The notes beneath the pieces are model-generated. The model made no database searches, had not been told where the DNA came from, and was given only the letters and a program-made list of their open reading frames with translations. Below are positions 25,864 to 35,265 of a stretch of 64,000 bases of DNA, one piece after another (position 1 is the stretch's first letter; the number at the start of each line of letters is the position of its first letter). The DNA comes from JAJRPT01 sp964465945 (GTDB lineage Bacteria; Bacteroidota; Ignavibacteria; Kapaibacteriales; UBA2268), in NCBI GenBank assembly GCA_964465945.1, contig CAYXMM010000005.1, positions 1 to 64,000 on the forward strand. The letters run 5' to 3'. Position numbers and translations under genes: made by a program.

Positions 25864-26952
25864 ATGAAAAAAACGGACTTTTATGACATTCATGTCGGTT
25901 TAGGGGCAAAAATGGTGGATTATGCTGGGTATACAATGCCAATCCAGTTTAAGAATGGGATAATTCACGAGCATAAGGTAGTGAGAGAGAAAGTTGGTAT
26001 ATTTGATGTGTCGCACATGGGTGAGTTTAAAATTGTTGGACCACAGGCTTTAGACGTTATTCAAAAATTAACTATTAACGATGCTGCAAAGCTAAGTAAA
26101 TGGGATGCTCAATACTCCGCAATGTGTTATGAGGATGGTGGAATTGTTGATGACCTACTCATCTACAATATGGGACAAGACGGCTATTTGCTTGTTGTTA
26201 ATGGTGCAAATATTGAAAAAGATTGGAATTGGGTTCTCGAGAACTCTAAGGGATTTGATGCTGAGTTGATGAATCAATCAGAAGAAATTCACTTACTTGC
26301 TGTTCAAGGACCAAAAGCATTAGACACAATCGCTGGCTTAACTCAAATTGATACTTCAGTTATTCCCTTCTATAAATTTAGAGAAGGAATGCTACTCGAT
26401 GAATATATGCTTGTATCGAGAACAGGATATACAGGTGAGCTCGGGTTTGAGTTATACTTCAGAAACAACAAAGGAACTGCTGAAAGAATTTACAACTCAA
26501 TATTGCAAGCAGGCGAAAAATATGGAATTGAACCGATTGGATTAGGGGCGAGAGACACTCTCCGACTTGAAAAAGGTTTCCCGCTTTATGGAAATGACAT
26601 CGACCACACAACAAATCCAATCGAAGCAGGACTTGGCTGGATTACGAAAGTGAATAAAGGTGATTTCATTGGTCGCGAAAAAATCATAGAAGTAATGGAA
26701 AGCAAACCAACAAGACGACTTGTTGGGTTTACAGTTGACACAGATAAATTTATTGCTCGTCATGGGTATGCAGTCTTTGCTGATGGCAAAGAAATAGGAC
26801 ACGTAACAAGTGGTAATCAATCTCCTTCGCTTGGCATTCCAATTGGAATGGCTTATGTCCCAACTGAATATAAAAACCCAGGAACAAAAATCGAAATCGA
26901 AAGAAAAGGCAAATTCTATCCTGCAACAATCAAAAAAATGCCATTACTATAA
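25864..26952 (+). CDS. gcvT: Aminomethyltransferase (glycine cleavage system T protein)
   Basis: The 362-residue protein transfers the aminomethyl carbon from the lipoyl H protein to tetrahydrofolate and releases ammonia. The family is recognisable from FYDIHVGLGAKMVDYAGYTMP at the start, then VGIFDVSHMGEF, SRTGYTGELGFE, GARDTLRLEKGFPLYGND, and the C-terminal barrel with GHVTSGNQSPSLG. Its length is normal. A strong terminator follows. The H and P protein genes are not in the window. Confidence 0.95.
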   Translation: MKKTDFYDIHVGLGAKMVDYAGYTMPIQFKNGIIHEHKVVREKVGIFDVSHMGEFKIVGPQALDVIQKLTINDAAKLSKWDAQYSAMCYEDGGIVDDLLIYNMGQDGYLLVVNGANIEKDWNWVLENSKGFDAELMNQSEEIHLLAVQGPKALDTIAGLTQIDTSVIPFYKFREGMLLDEYMLVSRTGYTGELGFELYFRNNKGTAERIYNSILQAGEKYGIEPIGLGARDTLRLEKGFPLYGNDIDHTTNPIEAGLGWITKVNKGDFIGREKIIEVMESKPTRRLVGFTVDTDKFIARHGYAVFADGKEIGHVTSGNQSPSLGIPIGMAYVPTEYKNPGTKIEIERKGKFYPATIKKMPLL

Positions 26953-26985
26953 AAAATAGAAAATTTATATTTAACGTTTTAATTA

Positions 26986-27020
26986 AATAGCATCTATTAC
27001 AAAGATGCTATTTTTTTTTA
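26986..27020 (+). terminator. Rho-independent terminator of gcvT
   Basis: AATAGCATCT (26986-26995), a seven-base loop and AGATGCTATT (27003-27012) form a perfect 10-bp stem followed by a T run. Confidence 0.88.
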
Positions 27021-27354
27021 AAATAATTACTAAATATTTTGTTTTATAATTATAATTTTTTAGATTTGCATTAACTAATATTTTAAAAGTCATATAATGT
27101 AATAATTTATGCTTTTTCAAAATAATAATATCGTTGTAACTCCTTATAATACAGTATTTGCGTATTTGCGTATTTGCAACTCTTGTACATACTTCCGACA
27201 AAAGAAAATACATATTTACAAAACTTCATATTTTCAAAAATTTGTTATAAAATTTGGGATTTATTTAACTTATTTAAGCAAAAATTTAAAGATCATTTAG
27301 CTTTTGTTTAAACTTTCTTAATAAATAATAATTCCTAAATTAAACGGAGAAAAA
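27021..27354 (+). promoter_or_regulatory. Gene-free AT-rich leader with a promoter-like element and an 8-bp triple repeat
   Basis: No convincing gene is seen; a 63-codon open frame here has no ribosome-binding site and spans a short repeat. TTTG followed after 19 bp by TAGATTTG (27061-27068) resembles a promoter, but it is almost 290 bp from the next start codon. GTATTTGC is present three times in tandem at 27154-27177. ACGGAGAAAAA immediately before 27355 is the probable ribosome-binding site of the next gene. Confidence 0.45.
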
Positions 27355-28095
27355 ATGAAACAAGTGTTTTTTATAATTTACGTTCTTTGTATAAGCTACC
27401 AATCTTATGCAATTGATTGCCCACCATCCTCAACTTGTACAGCTACTTGGACAACAGAAACATATTCAATGCAATTAGATAACAATGCAGTAATTTGGGC
27501 TTCTGCTACATTGCCTTTTCGAGTGAATTGCGACGGAGATTTCGAAATGAAAATTGATGATTTTAAAGGTTTTGCTACAGAAAAAAATGTTAATTTTCTT
27601 GATCAATTTAATTATCTTCATTATTCATTTTCTTCTGCTTCGGAAATGATTGCTTTAGACTTTTTAATGAGAAGAACCCCAAATATAATGGCAGCAGCAA
27701 TTCCATCTTGTAGTTCAAATCAAACTATAAAAAGGGTGTTTGTTTATACAGCCGCTTGTGGTATTTGGACTAGATGTTCATATAAATTACCTTCACCTAT
27801 TCAATATGTTTGTGATGCGGTATGGTCAGGAAGTTTACCTCATTATTCTGATGGTGGTGAATCATGGGTAGATCATTGGAAATGGCAAAGTTGCGGTGAA
27901 GTCTGTTGTAGAAAAGTATTTGAATTATGTAAAGATAGTTATGTTGACAAAGCAGGCACTTATATTAAAATCACTGCTATGACAAAAGAAAAATACCCTG
28001 GTTCTGATTGCTCTGGACAAGGGACATTCTGGGGAAAAAGACCTGGACCAAGCACAGGTGCAAACCAGCCATTACAATGTGAAGACGGATGTTAA
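27355..28095 (+). CDS. Secreted cysteine-rich protein of unknown function
   Basis: The 246-residue protein has a signal peptide ending near SYA-I (about residue 19). The mature chain has many cysteines (DCPPSSTC near the start, SCGEVCCRKVF and the C-terminal CEDGC among them), so multiple disulphides are likely outside the cytoplasm. No family is recognised. It begins a co-oriented group of three secreted proteins with 20- to 55-bp gaps. Confidence 0.7.
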   Translation: MKQVFFIIYVLCISYQSYAIDCPPSSTCTATWTTETYSMQLDNNAVIWASATLPFRVNCDGDFEMKIDDFKGFATEKNVNFLDQFNYLHYSFSSASEMIALDFLMRRTPNIMAAAIPSCSSNQTIKRVFVYTAACGIWTRCSYKLPSPIQYVCDAVWSGSLPHYSDGGESWVDHWKWQSCGEVCCRKVFELCKDSYVDKAGTYIKITAMTKEKYPGSDCSGQGTFWGKRPGPSTGANQPLQCEDGC

Positions 28096-28116
28096 ATAAT
28101 TTAATGGAGAAAATAT

Positions 28117-29571
28117 ATGAAAATTTTCATAATTTTACTAATAGCATTTAATATTTTAAATGCACAAACCGATGTTCAAATTAGTAATATAGAACTTTCT
28201 AGACATCAAGTATTAGGTTTAGAGTCTATAAATAATAATTTGTATGTTGTAAGTTTTGGTGGTCAAGGAAGTGCAATACTTGATGTTATTGATATGGATA
28301 AGAATACCATCAAACATGATATTTTAAAAAGCTCTGGTGAAAATATAACGTTTGGTAATTCTAATCTTTTCAAAGATAAAACAAATAATCTTTGGATAGG
28401 TGATATTAATCGATTAATTAAAATATCAGAAAATGGAGAAGTTTCTAATATTTATAAAGGTGTTGATGTACCAGATTCAACTTTTTTTGATATAAAAGCA
28501 ATTACTCAAGATAATGATAACAATCTTTACTTTTTAAAAATGAATCATAAAGTATATATGACAAAAAAAGAAGGTAATACAAATTACAGTTCAACAGTTG
28601 CAAATGTTGAAATAGTTAAATTTGATGGAGTTAATATTGAACCTCTAATAAAAATAAAAGATGTTGGACCAGCTATTGAGGATATACACTTTTATAAGAA
28701 TAAATTATATTGTTCTATGCTACTCTTAGGTAATAAGACGCCTAAATTATATACTTATGACTTAAGTAATCAAAAATTTGAACTTACAAATTTTAGTTTG
28801 CCAAGCAATATTGATATGCCAGATTTAGCATGGGAAAAAGCCAAAATGGCTACAATAGAAAGTATATTTGAATTCAATAATGAATTATATTTTAATGTCC
28901 TAGTTGATGCAAGTATGAGCTGGTTTAATTGCTTTGCAAAATATAATGAAAAATCTGATAAATTTGAATATTTTACATTACCACGAGATGAGATAAATGA
29001 TGACATTTTAGGCTTTAACGCATTTGAAATATTAAATGATAGATTAATTTGCGAAGGTAAAGCTTACACTGGGAATAGGAGAAACTTTTACGAATATAAA
29101 AATGATAATTTTACTGAAATAAATTTTGAAAATGAAATTCAACCTTTTATATTAACAAGTTCTAATGTTAAAAACGAAATTATTTCACGTAATTTAAAAT
29201 ATGAATCAGGTGAATTTGCATTTAGGAATGATATGAAAATTAATAATCATGGGAATCTTTATGCAGGCACTGGAAAAGGTCTAATTTATATCGAAAACTT
29301 TTTCCAAAACACAAGTTCAGTAAAACAACCAGAAATAAATATTAGAACTATTCCAGATTTATCCAATGTTAAAAGCGAGTTATATTTAGAATCAGAGTTT
29401 AAATTAGATTCATATAAATTAATGGATCTAAGTTCTAAGGTTATACTATCAAACTCAAATCTAAATTCAAACACACTAAATTTAAACTTAGAGATGCTTG
29501 CAACAGGTATTTATTTTATTGAGATTGAGACACAACAAGGTGTCAAGTTGTTGAAAATTAATAAAAATTAA
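28117..29571 (+). CDS. Secreted protein with probable T9SS C-terminal sorting domain
   Basis: The 484-residue protein has a signal peptide (MKIFIILLIAFNILNA). A long beta-rich region follows with repeating NNLYVVSF, NNLWIGDI and NNLYFLKM motifs, suggestive of a beta-propeller. The last 75 residues (from about 410) end with LATGIYFIEIETQQG and KLLKINKN, the layout of a type A type IX secretion sorting domain. It should therefore pass the outer membrane and be attached to or released from the surface. The ligand or activity is unknown. Confidence 0.7.
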   Translation: MKIFIILLIAFNILNAQTDVQISNIELSRHQVLGLESINNNLYVVSFGGQGSAILDVIDMDKNTIKHDILKSSGENITFGNSNLFKDKTNNLWIGDINRLIKISENGEVSNIYKGVDVPDSTFFDIKAITQDNDNNLYFLKMNHKVYMTKKEGNTNYSSTVANVEIVKFDGVNIEPLIKIKDVGPAIEDIHFYKNKLYCSMLLLGNKTPKLYTYDLSNQKFELTNFSLPSNIDMPDLAWEKAKMATIESIFEFNNELYFNVLVDASMSWFNCFAKYNEKSDKFEYFTLPRDEINDDILGFNAFEILNDRLICEGKAYTGNRRNFYEYKNDNFTEINFENEIQPFILTSSNVKNEIISRNLKYESGEFAFRNDMKINNHGNLYAGTGKGLIYIENFFQNTSSVKQPEINIRTIPDLSNVKSELYLESEFKLDSYKLMDLSSKVILSNSNLNSNTLNLNLEMLATGIYFIEIETQQGVKLLKINKN

Positions 29572-29626
29572 GGAACTAAAAAATGAAAATAAAATTGAAG
29601 TATTTAAATTTTTGAAGGAATAGAAA

Positions 29627-31534
29627 ATGATTAAATTAATAATAATTTTCATAGTAGTATTATTCACATTTAACATCGCTCTTTCAAAAAGAGTGGTGTT
29701 AGATAGTGATGAACTAAAAACAATAAAAGAATTCTATTATTCAACTGACACAATACTATGGTATAGAGATGATATATCAAAATTATATATTGGTAAAATC
29801 TATCCGAACAAAGATTATATACACTCAAATATCCCTAAAGTTAGAGTTGTTTTTGATAGAGATACTCTTATTGATAATGAAGAAATCGAAATATGTAAAT
29901 TCCAAGTTTTAAACTTTGAGGAGATGATAGTAAGCCCAAACTCGTATGATGCGTGGCAAACGCTTTGGGAGGGAAAGTTTATCTCTGGAACTTTCACTGA
30001 ATTAGAAGAACTTTGCTTAAGTGGGTGCTATAAATTAAACAACGACAAACCATTTTATGCACCTAATTTGAGAAAATTTAAGTGTCATGAAAACCAATTA
30101 AGTTCTACAATTGACCTTAATTCTTTTCCAAACCTTGAAGAATTAGATTTTTTTATGGTTTGGAATAATTTTGATTTGACGAATCTAAATCTACCCAAAT
30201 GTAAAATATTCAAACTAATCGGTTCTAATTTATCAACAACATTGAATATTGATAATATGAAAAATATTGAAGTTTTTCAAATTAAAGACTATTATTTTAA
30301 TGTATGGGATTATCAGCAACCTGGAACGATAAACTTGAAGGGTTCTGATATTTATAAAATTCTTGAAGATTTGAAAAATGTGAAATGCTTATCTTTAGCC
30401 AGTACACGTATATATGGTGAGCTTCCAGAATTAGATTTTCCTAACTTAGAGTATTTAGAATTATATGGGAATAATTTCTTTGGAAAATTTCCTAAACTTA
30501 ACACGCCTAAGTTAAAATTCTTGAGAATGGGTAAAAATCCATTTGAATTTATTTCAGATACGATAAGTTTAGATAGTTTAGAGCATTTCGACATAGAGTC
30601 TACAAACATTAAAAGCGAGGTACCTGTTTTTCAAGCACCAAACTTAAAATACCTTAATTTAAGATGGTCTTATTTCAATGGTAAATTAAAAAAAGATATG
30701 TTCAAGAATAATAAATTAGAATATGTAAACCTACAAGACAATGAATTTAAGAGTGAAATAGATTTTACAATTCAATCTGAATATTTAAAATATCTAAATT
30801 TAAGTTCCAACGATTTCATTGGAAAAATTCCTAATATTATTGCACCAAATCTATTCAAATTAGATTTAGTTAGAAATATGTTCGATGATTTTTGCGATAC
30901 GCTTATAGTATATCCTCGAACATTTGTACTGATAACTAATAACCAAATAAACATCAAAATGATTTTTTTGGAGTTATGCGAGAATGCTATTAATCAAGGA
31001 TTTTCAAATCAGTACATATATCCAGAGCATATTATAGAATACAATAAACATGAAGAATTTGACTCATTATATGGCACTCTTTCAGATATTGATGTATTTC
31101 AAAAAATAAATTACAATGACTTAACTCAAAGGATAGATTTTGAAGCAATTTTTAATGAAAATACTAATAAGTTTGAACTAGAAGACTTAGATACGAATAT
31201 ATTTACATATTCAGTATTAAAGTATGTAGATAATAAGTGGGTAGAAAGTGGACTTTCTATATGGGACTATGTTACAGAAGTTGGTATGTATAAAATCGTA
31301 GCAAAGTCAAAATATTGTGACTACGCTTACGAGTATCCTTATATATATATTTCTAAACTTGATGTCGAAGATTATTCAGTTGATTGCTCTAATCTTCAAG
31401 TCATTGATTATTTTGATATGTTAGGGAATAAATTATATAAATCAGAAATATATAATAAGCAGATTATTGTAAGATATAAGTGCTTAGAAACAGGCGAAAT
31501 ATTTCACAAGTTGGAGATAATAGAATCCAATTAA
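29627..31534 (+). CDS. Secreted leucine-rich-repeat-like protein
   Basis: The 635-residue protein has a signal peptide (residues 1-20). Between about 110 and 440 it has irregular leucine-rich-like repeats of 22-25 residues, with units such as FPNLEELDFFMVWNN, FPNLEYLELYGNNFFGK and APNLKYLNLRWSYFNGK. The C-terminal 60 residues contain VIDYFDMLGNKLYKSEI and resemble a divergent T9SS sorting domain. The repeat type suggests an extracellular ligand- or surface-binding role. It follows the T9SS-tail protein by 55 bp and a terminator closes the group. Confidence 0.65.
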   Translation: MIKLIIIFIVVLFTFNIALSKRVVLDSDELKTIKEFYYSTDTILWYRDDISKLYIGKIYPNKDYIHSNIPKVRVVFDRDTLIDNEEIEICKFQVLNFEEMIVSPNSYDAWQTLWEGKFISGTFTELEELCLSGCYKLNNDKPFYAPNLRKFKCHENQLSSTIDLNSFPNLEELDFFMVWNNFDLTNLNLPKCKIFKLIGSNLSTTLNIDNMKNIEVFQIKDYYFNVWDYQQPGTINLKGSDIYKILEDLKNVKCLSLASTRIYGELPELDFPNLEYLELYGNNFFGKFPKLNTPKLKFLRMGKNPFEFISDTISLDSLEHFDIESTNIKSEVPVFQAPNLKYLNLRWSYFNGKLKKDMFKNNKLEYVNLQDNEFKSEIDFTIQSEYLKYLNLSSNDFIGKIPNIIAPNLFKLDLVRNMFDDFCDTLIVYPRTFVLITNNQINIKMIFLELCENAINQGFSNQYIYPEHIIEYNKHEEFDSLYGTLSDIDVFQKINYNDLTQRIDFEAIFNENTNKFELEDLDTNIFTYSVLKYVDNKWVESGLSIWDYVTEVGMYKIVAKSKYCDYAYEYPYIYISKLDVEDYSVDCSNLQVIDYFDMLGNKLYKSEIYNKQIIVRYKCLETGEIFHKLEIIESN

Positions 31535-31580
31535 CCATTTTAAACTTATAATTCTTAATAATAACTTATTAAATTGCACA

Positions 31581-31610
31581 AAAGAGAACTCATTTCAGTT
31601 CTCTTTTTTT
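31581..31610 (+). terminator. Terminator between convergent genes
   Basis: AAAGAGAACT (31581-31590), loop CATTTC and AGTTCTCTTT form a perfect stem with a long T run on the plus strand. It lies between the LRR-like gene and the convergent permease gene. Confidence 0.85.
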
Positions 31611-33054
31611 ATGCTTTACTTTTTTTCCATTTAGAATTATAGTAGAAAAATATCGGTAATCCTAAAGCAACTAAAAATAATCCAAATACAGAATTAATTA
31701 CTTCCGTTCTACCACTAAGATAATTATCAATATCATTATAAAGAGTGAAAATTACAAATAAACTTGCGAAAAATACAAAGATAGCAGGAATATAAGGATA
31801 GCCAATAACCTTGTAAGGTCGAGGAACTTCTGGCATTTTTTTCCTTAAAATAAATACTCCATAAGCCCCAGCAGCGTAGAATATCCAAGAAACAAAAATT
31901 AACATATCAGTTAAAGTATCAAATGTACCAGTAAAAACTAATAGACAACTCCATATTGCTTGCCATATTAATGAGTTAGCAGGTGTTTTCCAACGAGAAT
32001 GCGATTTCCCGATATTTTGAAAAAACATACCATTTCTTGACATTGCGTAATAAACTCTTGCTGAAACCATTATCGTTCCGTTTGAGGTCCCAAATGTTGA
32101 AATCATTACTGCCGCCGAAACAAACGCGGCACCAAGTTGTCCCATAGTTAGCAATGCCACGTCTGCTGCAACAATTGTACTCTTTGCCATAGTTTCAATA
32201 TCTAACACATACAGATAAGCAAAGTTAATCAACAAGTAAACACTGATAATTATTAATGTTCCGAATATCAACGATTTAGGGATAGTTTCTTGAGGTTTTT
32301 TCACTTCACCGGCAATATAAGTAATATTATTCCATCCATCGTAGCTCCAAAAAGCACCAGAAAGAGCTGCAATTATTCCAGCAAAAATCCCTGCTCCTTT
32401 GAATGAATACACTTCAGCGTTCGTAGTCAAGTGGTCAATAGAACCACCCCATGAGAATGCAAAATAAACAAGAACAAATATTGCTAAAACCTTTGCGATT
32501 GTGAAAATATTTGCAATTCTGCCTCCAAATATAACACCAAAATAATTTGCTGCTGAAAGCAAAATTATTGCCCCGCAAGTTATAAGTTTAATTCCAAAAT
32601 ACTTTAAAAGGTAGATTTTACCTATAAATGGAATAAAAAAATATGTTTCATCTATTGTATCTTTTGAAAATAAATCGGGTATAAAAAAAGCATGAAAATA
32701 CTGCGAATACTCTGCGAAAACCCATGTTATTGAGGCAATCGAACCCGTTTGAATTATTCCAAAAAGTCCCCACCCATATAAGAATGCAAATAAACGCCCA
32801 TACATCTTCTCAAAAAATACATATTGTCCACCTGTAGCAGTTATCATAGAAGCAATTTCGGCATTTGTTAGTGCTCCAAATAGAGTAAGCAAACCTGCAA
32901 CAACCCAAACACCAATCAATAATTCAGGCGAACCTAACTGGTCTGCCATTACAGCAGGCTTCTTAAATATACCGGACCCTATTACTGCTCCAACTACTAT
33001 TGTTAAAGTTGTAAAAAAGGTTAAACTTTGACTTAATTCATTTTCTTCTTTCAT
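31609..33054 (-). CDS. APC-family amino acid permease
   Basis: The 481-residue inner-membrane protein has about 12 hydrophobic segments. It has the APC signature in the first segment, VVGAVIGSGIFKKPAVMA, with the unwound GSGIF motif that binds the substrate carboxylate, and a conserved SYDGWNN(I/V) region near residue 233. It resembles LAT-type transporters that exchange neutral amino acids; the substrate is not readable. It is transcribed alone, convergent with the LRR-like gene. Confidence 0.88.
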   Translation of the reverse strand: MKEENELSQSLTFFTTLTIVVGAVIGSGIFKKPAVMADQLGSPELLIGVWVVAGLLTLFGALTNAEIASMITATGGQYVFFEKMYGRLFAFLYGWGLFGIIQTGSIASITWVFAEYSQYFHAFFIPDLFSKDTIDETYFFIPFIGKIYLLKYFGIKLITCGAIILLSAANYFGVIFGGRIANIFTIAKVLAIFVLVYFAFSWGGSIDHLTTNAEVYSFKGAGIFAGIIAALSGAFWSYDGWNNITYIAGEVKKPQETIPKSLIFGTLIIISVYLLINFAYLYVLDIETMAKSTIVAADVALLTMGQLGAAFVSAAVMISTFGTSNGTIMVSARVYYAMSRNGMFFQNIGKSHSRWKTPANSLIWQAIWSCLLVFTGTFDTLTDMLIFVSWIFYAAGAYGVFILRKKMPEVPRPYKVIGYPYIPAIFVFFASLFVIFTLYNDIDNYLSGRTEVINSVFGLFLVALGLPIFFYYNSKWKKSKA

Positions 33055-33180
33055 AAATTTTATTTAATTCAAATTTAAAATTAAAAAACATTAATTTTAA
33101 AAAAAAATAAGATTTTAAATCGTTTAAAACTATTTCATATTTTTTTATAATTTTGTAAATAATTAAAAAGGAAAATGATT

Positions 33181-33840
33181 ATGTCATCAAGACCAACTGA
33201 AATTTCAAATGATATTTATAACTATCTACTTGAAAACTTCTCAGCAGAAGATGATTTTTTATTAAATCTAAAAAAAGAAGCAACAAAAGCCGGTATTCCT
33301 GAAATTTGTATATCACCAGAACAAGGTAAGTTCTTACAATTCTTTTTAAGAACAATTAATGCTAAAAAAGTTCTCGAAATTGGCTCGTTAGCTGGGTACT
33401 CCGCTATTGTAATGGCAAGAGCATTGCCTAATGATGCTCATTTAATTGCTGTTGAACTAAACCCAAAAAATGCTGATTTCATTAAAGAACAAGTCAAAAA
33501 TGCAGGTTTAGAGCATATAATCGAAGTTGTGAACCAAGATGCTCAAAAATTCGTAGAGACATTTAAGCCAAACTATCAATTAGATTTTGTCTTTATAGAT
33601 GCTGACAAAAGAGCATATCATAAGTATTTTGATTATACTGCTCCACTTGTTAGAAAGGGTGGAGTAATTTGTGCCGATAACGCTCTTGCTTTTGGTATGA
33701 TTGCTCAAGAGAAACCAGAATCAGAACCAAAGAATGTGAAAGCAATTAAAGATTATAATCAAAAAGTGATTAGTCATAAAGACTTTTTCACTACTCTTGT
33801 TACTATGGGCGATGGTATGGCAATGTCTGTTAAATTATAA
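33181..33840 (+). CDS. SAM-dependent O-methyltransferase, catechol/caffeoyl-CoA type
   Basis: The protein is 219-221 residues. ATG codons occur at 33175 and 33181, and AAAAAGG sits 6-11 bp before them, so either may be used. Motif I reads VLEIGSLAGYSAIVMARAL. An acidic ribose-binding region follows (IAVELNPKNADF), and the metal-binding FVFIDADKRAYHKYFD is typical of the divalent-cation-dependent O-methyltransferase 3 family. The methyl acceptor is unknown. A TAATTTTG element lies at 33148-33155. The VWA-OmpA gene follows after 12 bp. Confidence 0.88.
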   Translation: MSSRPTEISNDIYNYLLENFSAEDDFLLNLKKEATKAGIPEICISPEQGKFLQFFLRTINAKKVLEIGSLAGYSAIVMARALPNDAHLIAVELNPKNADFIKEQVKNAGLEHIIEVVNQDAQKFVETFKPNYQLDFVFIDADKRAYHKYFDYTAPLVRKGGVICADNALAFGMIAQEKPESEPKNVKAIKDYNQKVISHKDFFTTLVTMGDGMAMSVKL

Positions 33841-33852
33841 ACAAAGGTTGAA

Positions 33853-35265
33853 TTGAAAAATATCATTGTTTTATCTTTAATTTTTATTCTTTTTGCATGT
33901 AAATCTAATCACATTCCAAAGTCTGGATTTGCATTTCAGCAAGACACATTTTCTGCTGATTCAAATGTAAAGAAAATATATATTGTTGATACAAAACCAA
34001 TTGACTCAATAAATGTTAATCAAATGATTTATGATATTTTTCGTGTCGACTATTCAAAATACCCAGATTCAATAAAATTATATGCTCGCCCTTATGATTC
34101 ATTAGGTAACTTCGTTACTCAAATGGCATATCCTTACAAAACTTCCAAAATAGAATATTTCTCTTCTCTCGATGAACGTCTCGGCAAAGTTTATAATGTC
34201 AAAGATACAAATATAAAAGAGTTCTTTGTAAGAGAGTATGGTAAAGGAGACTCTATTGCATTTAATATAATGCTAACAATAGATTATAGCGGTTCTATTT
34301 CGCAAATGATTGACCTCGTCAAAGAAGGGACTGAACTTTTTGTTTCTTTAAAATATCCATACGACAAAATTGGAATTAATTCATTCAATGACAAATTTGA
34401 TATTAAAGTCCCTTTAACAGATGATTTAGAGCAAATTATACAAACATTTCGCCTGAGAGCAAATCAGAATATGGGCTTATTTTCTGCTTTCTTTGATGCC
34501 GCTTACAACTCAATAGAATTATTCAAAGATACAGATACACTAACTCCAAGAATACTTGTCCTTTTTTCTGATGGTGATGACAATTATTCCAAAGTTGAGT
34601 ATGGTGAAGTAATAGAAAAAGCCCAGAAATTCGGAGTTAATATTTTCACTATTGCATTTGGCTACTCAATAGATGAAAATCTTGAAAATCTATCAAAATA
34701 TACCGGAGGTAAATCATACAAAGCATACTCAAAAGAAGAACTTCTGGCTGTTTTCCGAGACATTTATAATAGTTTAAGAAACTACTACTTAATTTCTTAC
34801 CATCCACCAAAATACTGGGGCTATCATAAAGTATTTTCAGAGCTAACGTTGCCCGGTCGAGATAGTGCAATGATAGCAGAAGCAGAATACAACACTGGCG
34901 ATATTACTCCTTGGTCTGATTTAAGCGATATATTCTCACGTCCAATTTTGTTCGAGTTTGACAAAGCTGAAATATTATCACAATCATCTCAAATTCTTGA
35001 TGAAATTACAGATGCTATGATGATAATTCCAAACCTTCGCCTCGAAATTCAAGGTCATACCGACAATATGGGGACTCAAGAATATAACCTAAATCTATCA
35101 AATAATAGAGCAAAAGCAGTCTATGAAGGATTGATAAGCAGAGGTATCGAAGCAAGAAGATTGCGTTGGCGCGGTTTCGGAATGAATAGACCAATAGCAC
35201 CAAACGACACAGAAGAAAATAAAGCAAAAAATAGAAGAACAGAATTTGTAATTATTGCGAAGTAA
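33853..35265 (+). CDS. Lipoprotein with VWA and OmpA domains
   Basis: The gene starts with TTG, preceded by AAAGG, and encodes a lipoprotein with lipobox LFAC (Cys16). Residues about 135-320 form a von Willebrand A domain with the metal-site motif DYSGS and FSDGDDN. The C-terminal 120 residues are an OmpA-like peptidoglycan-binding domain with FEFDKAEIL, IQGHTDNMG, LSNNRAKAV and NRRTEFVI. The protein should tether an adhesion or protein-binding VWA module between outer membrane and peptidoglycan. The last 14 bp overlap the 3' end of the convergent glycosyltransferase gene. Confidence 0.85.
   Translation: MKNIIVLSLIFILFACKSNHIPKSGFAFQQDTFSADSNVKKIYIVDTKPIDSINVNQMIYDIFRVDYSKYPDSIKLYARPYDSLGNFVTQMAYPYKTSKIEYFSSLDERLGKVYNVKDTNIKEFFVREYGKGDSIAFNIMLTIDYSGSISQMIDLVKEGTELFVSLKYPYDKIGINSFNDKFDIKVPLTDDLEQIIQTFRLRANQNMGLFSAFFDAAYNSIELFKDTDTLTPRILVLFSDGDDNYSKVEYGEVIEKAQKFGVNIFTIAFGYSIDENLENLSKYTGGKSYKAYSKEELLAVFRDIYNSLRNYYLISYHPPKYWGYHKVFSELTLPGRDSAMIAEAEYNTGDITPWSDLSDIFSRPILFEFDKAEILSQSSQILDEITDAMMIIPNLRLEIQGHTDNMGTQEYNLNLSNNRAKAVYEGLISRGIEARRLRWRGFGMNRPIAPNDTEENKAKNRRTEFVIIAK

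Noticed and set aside
27109..27300. A 63-codon plus-strand frame in the leader of the secreted-protein group
   Set aside because: No ribosome-binding site, low complexity, and it passes through the GTATTTGC triple repeat. More likely non-coding leader.
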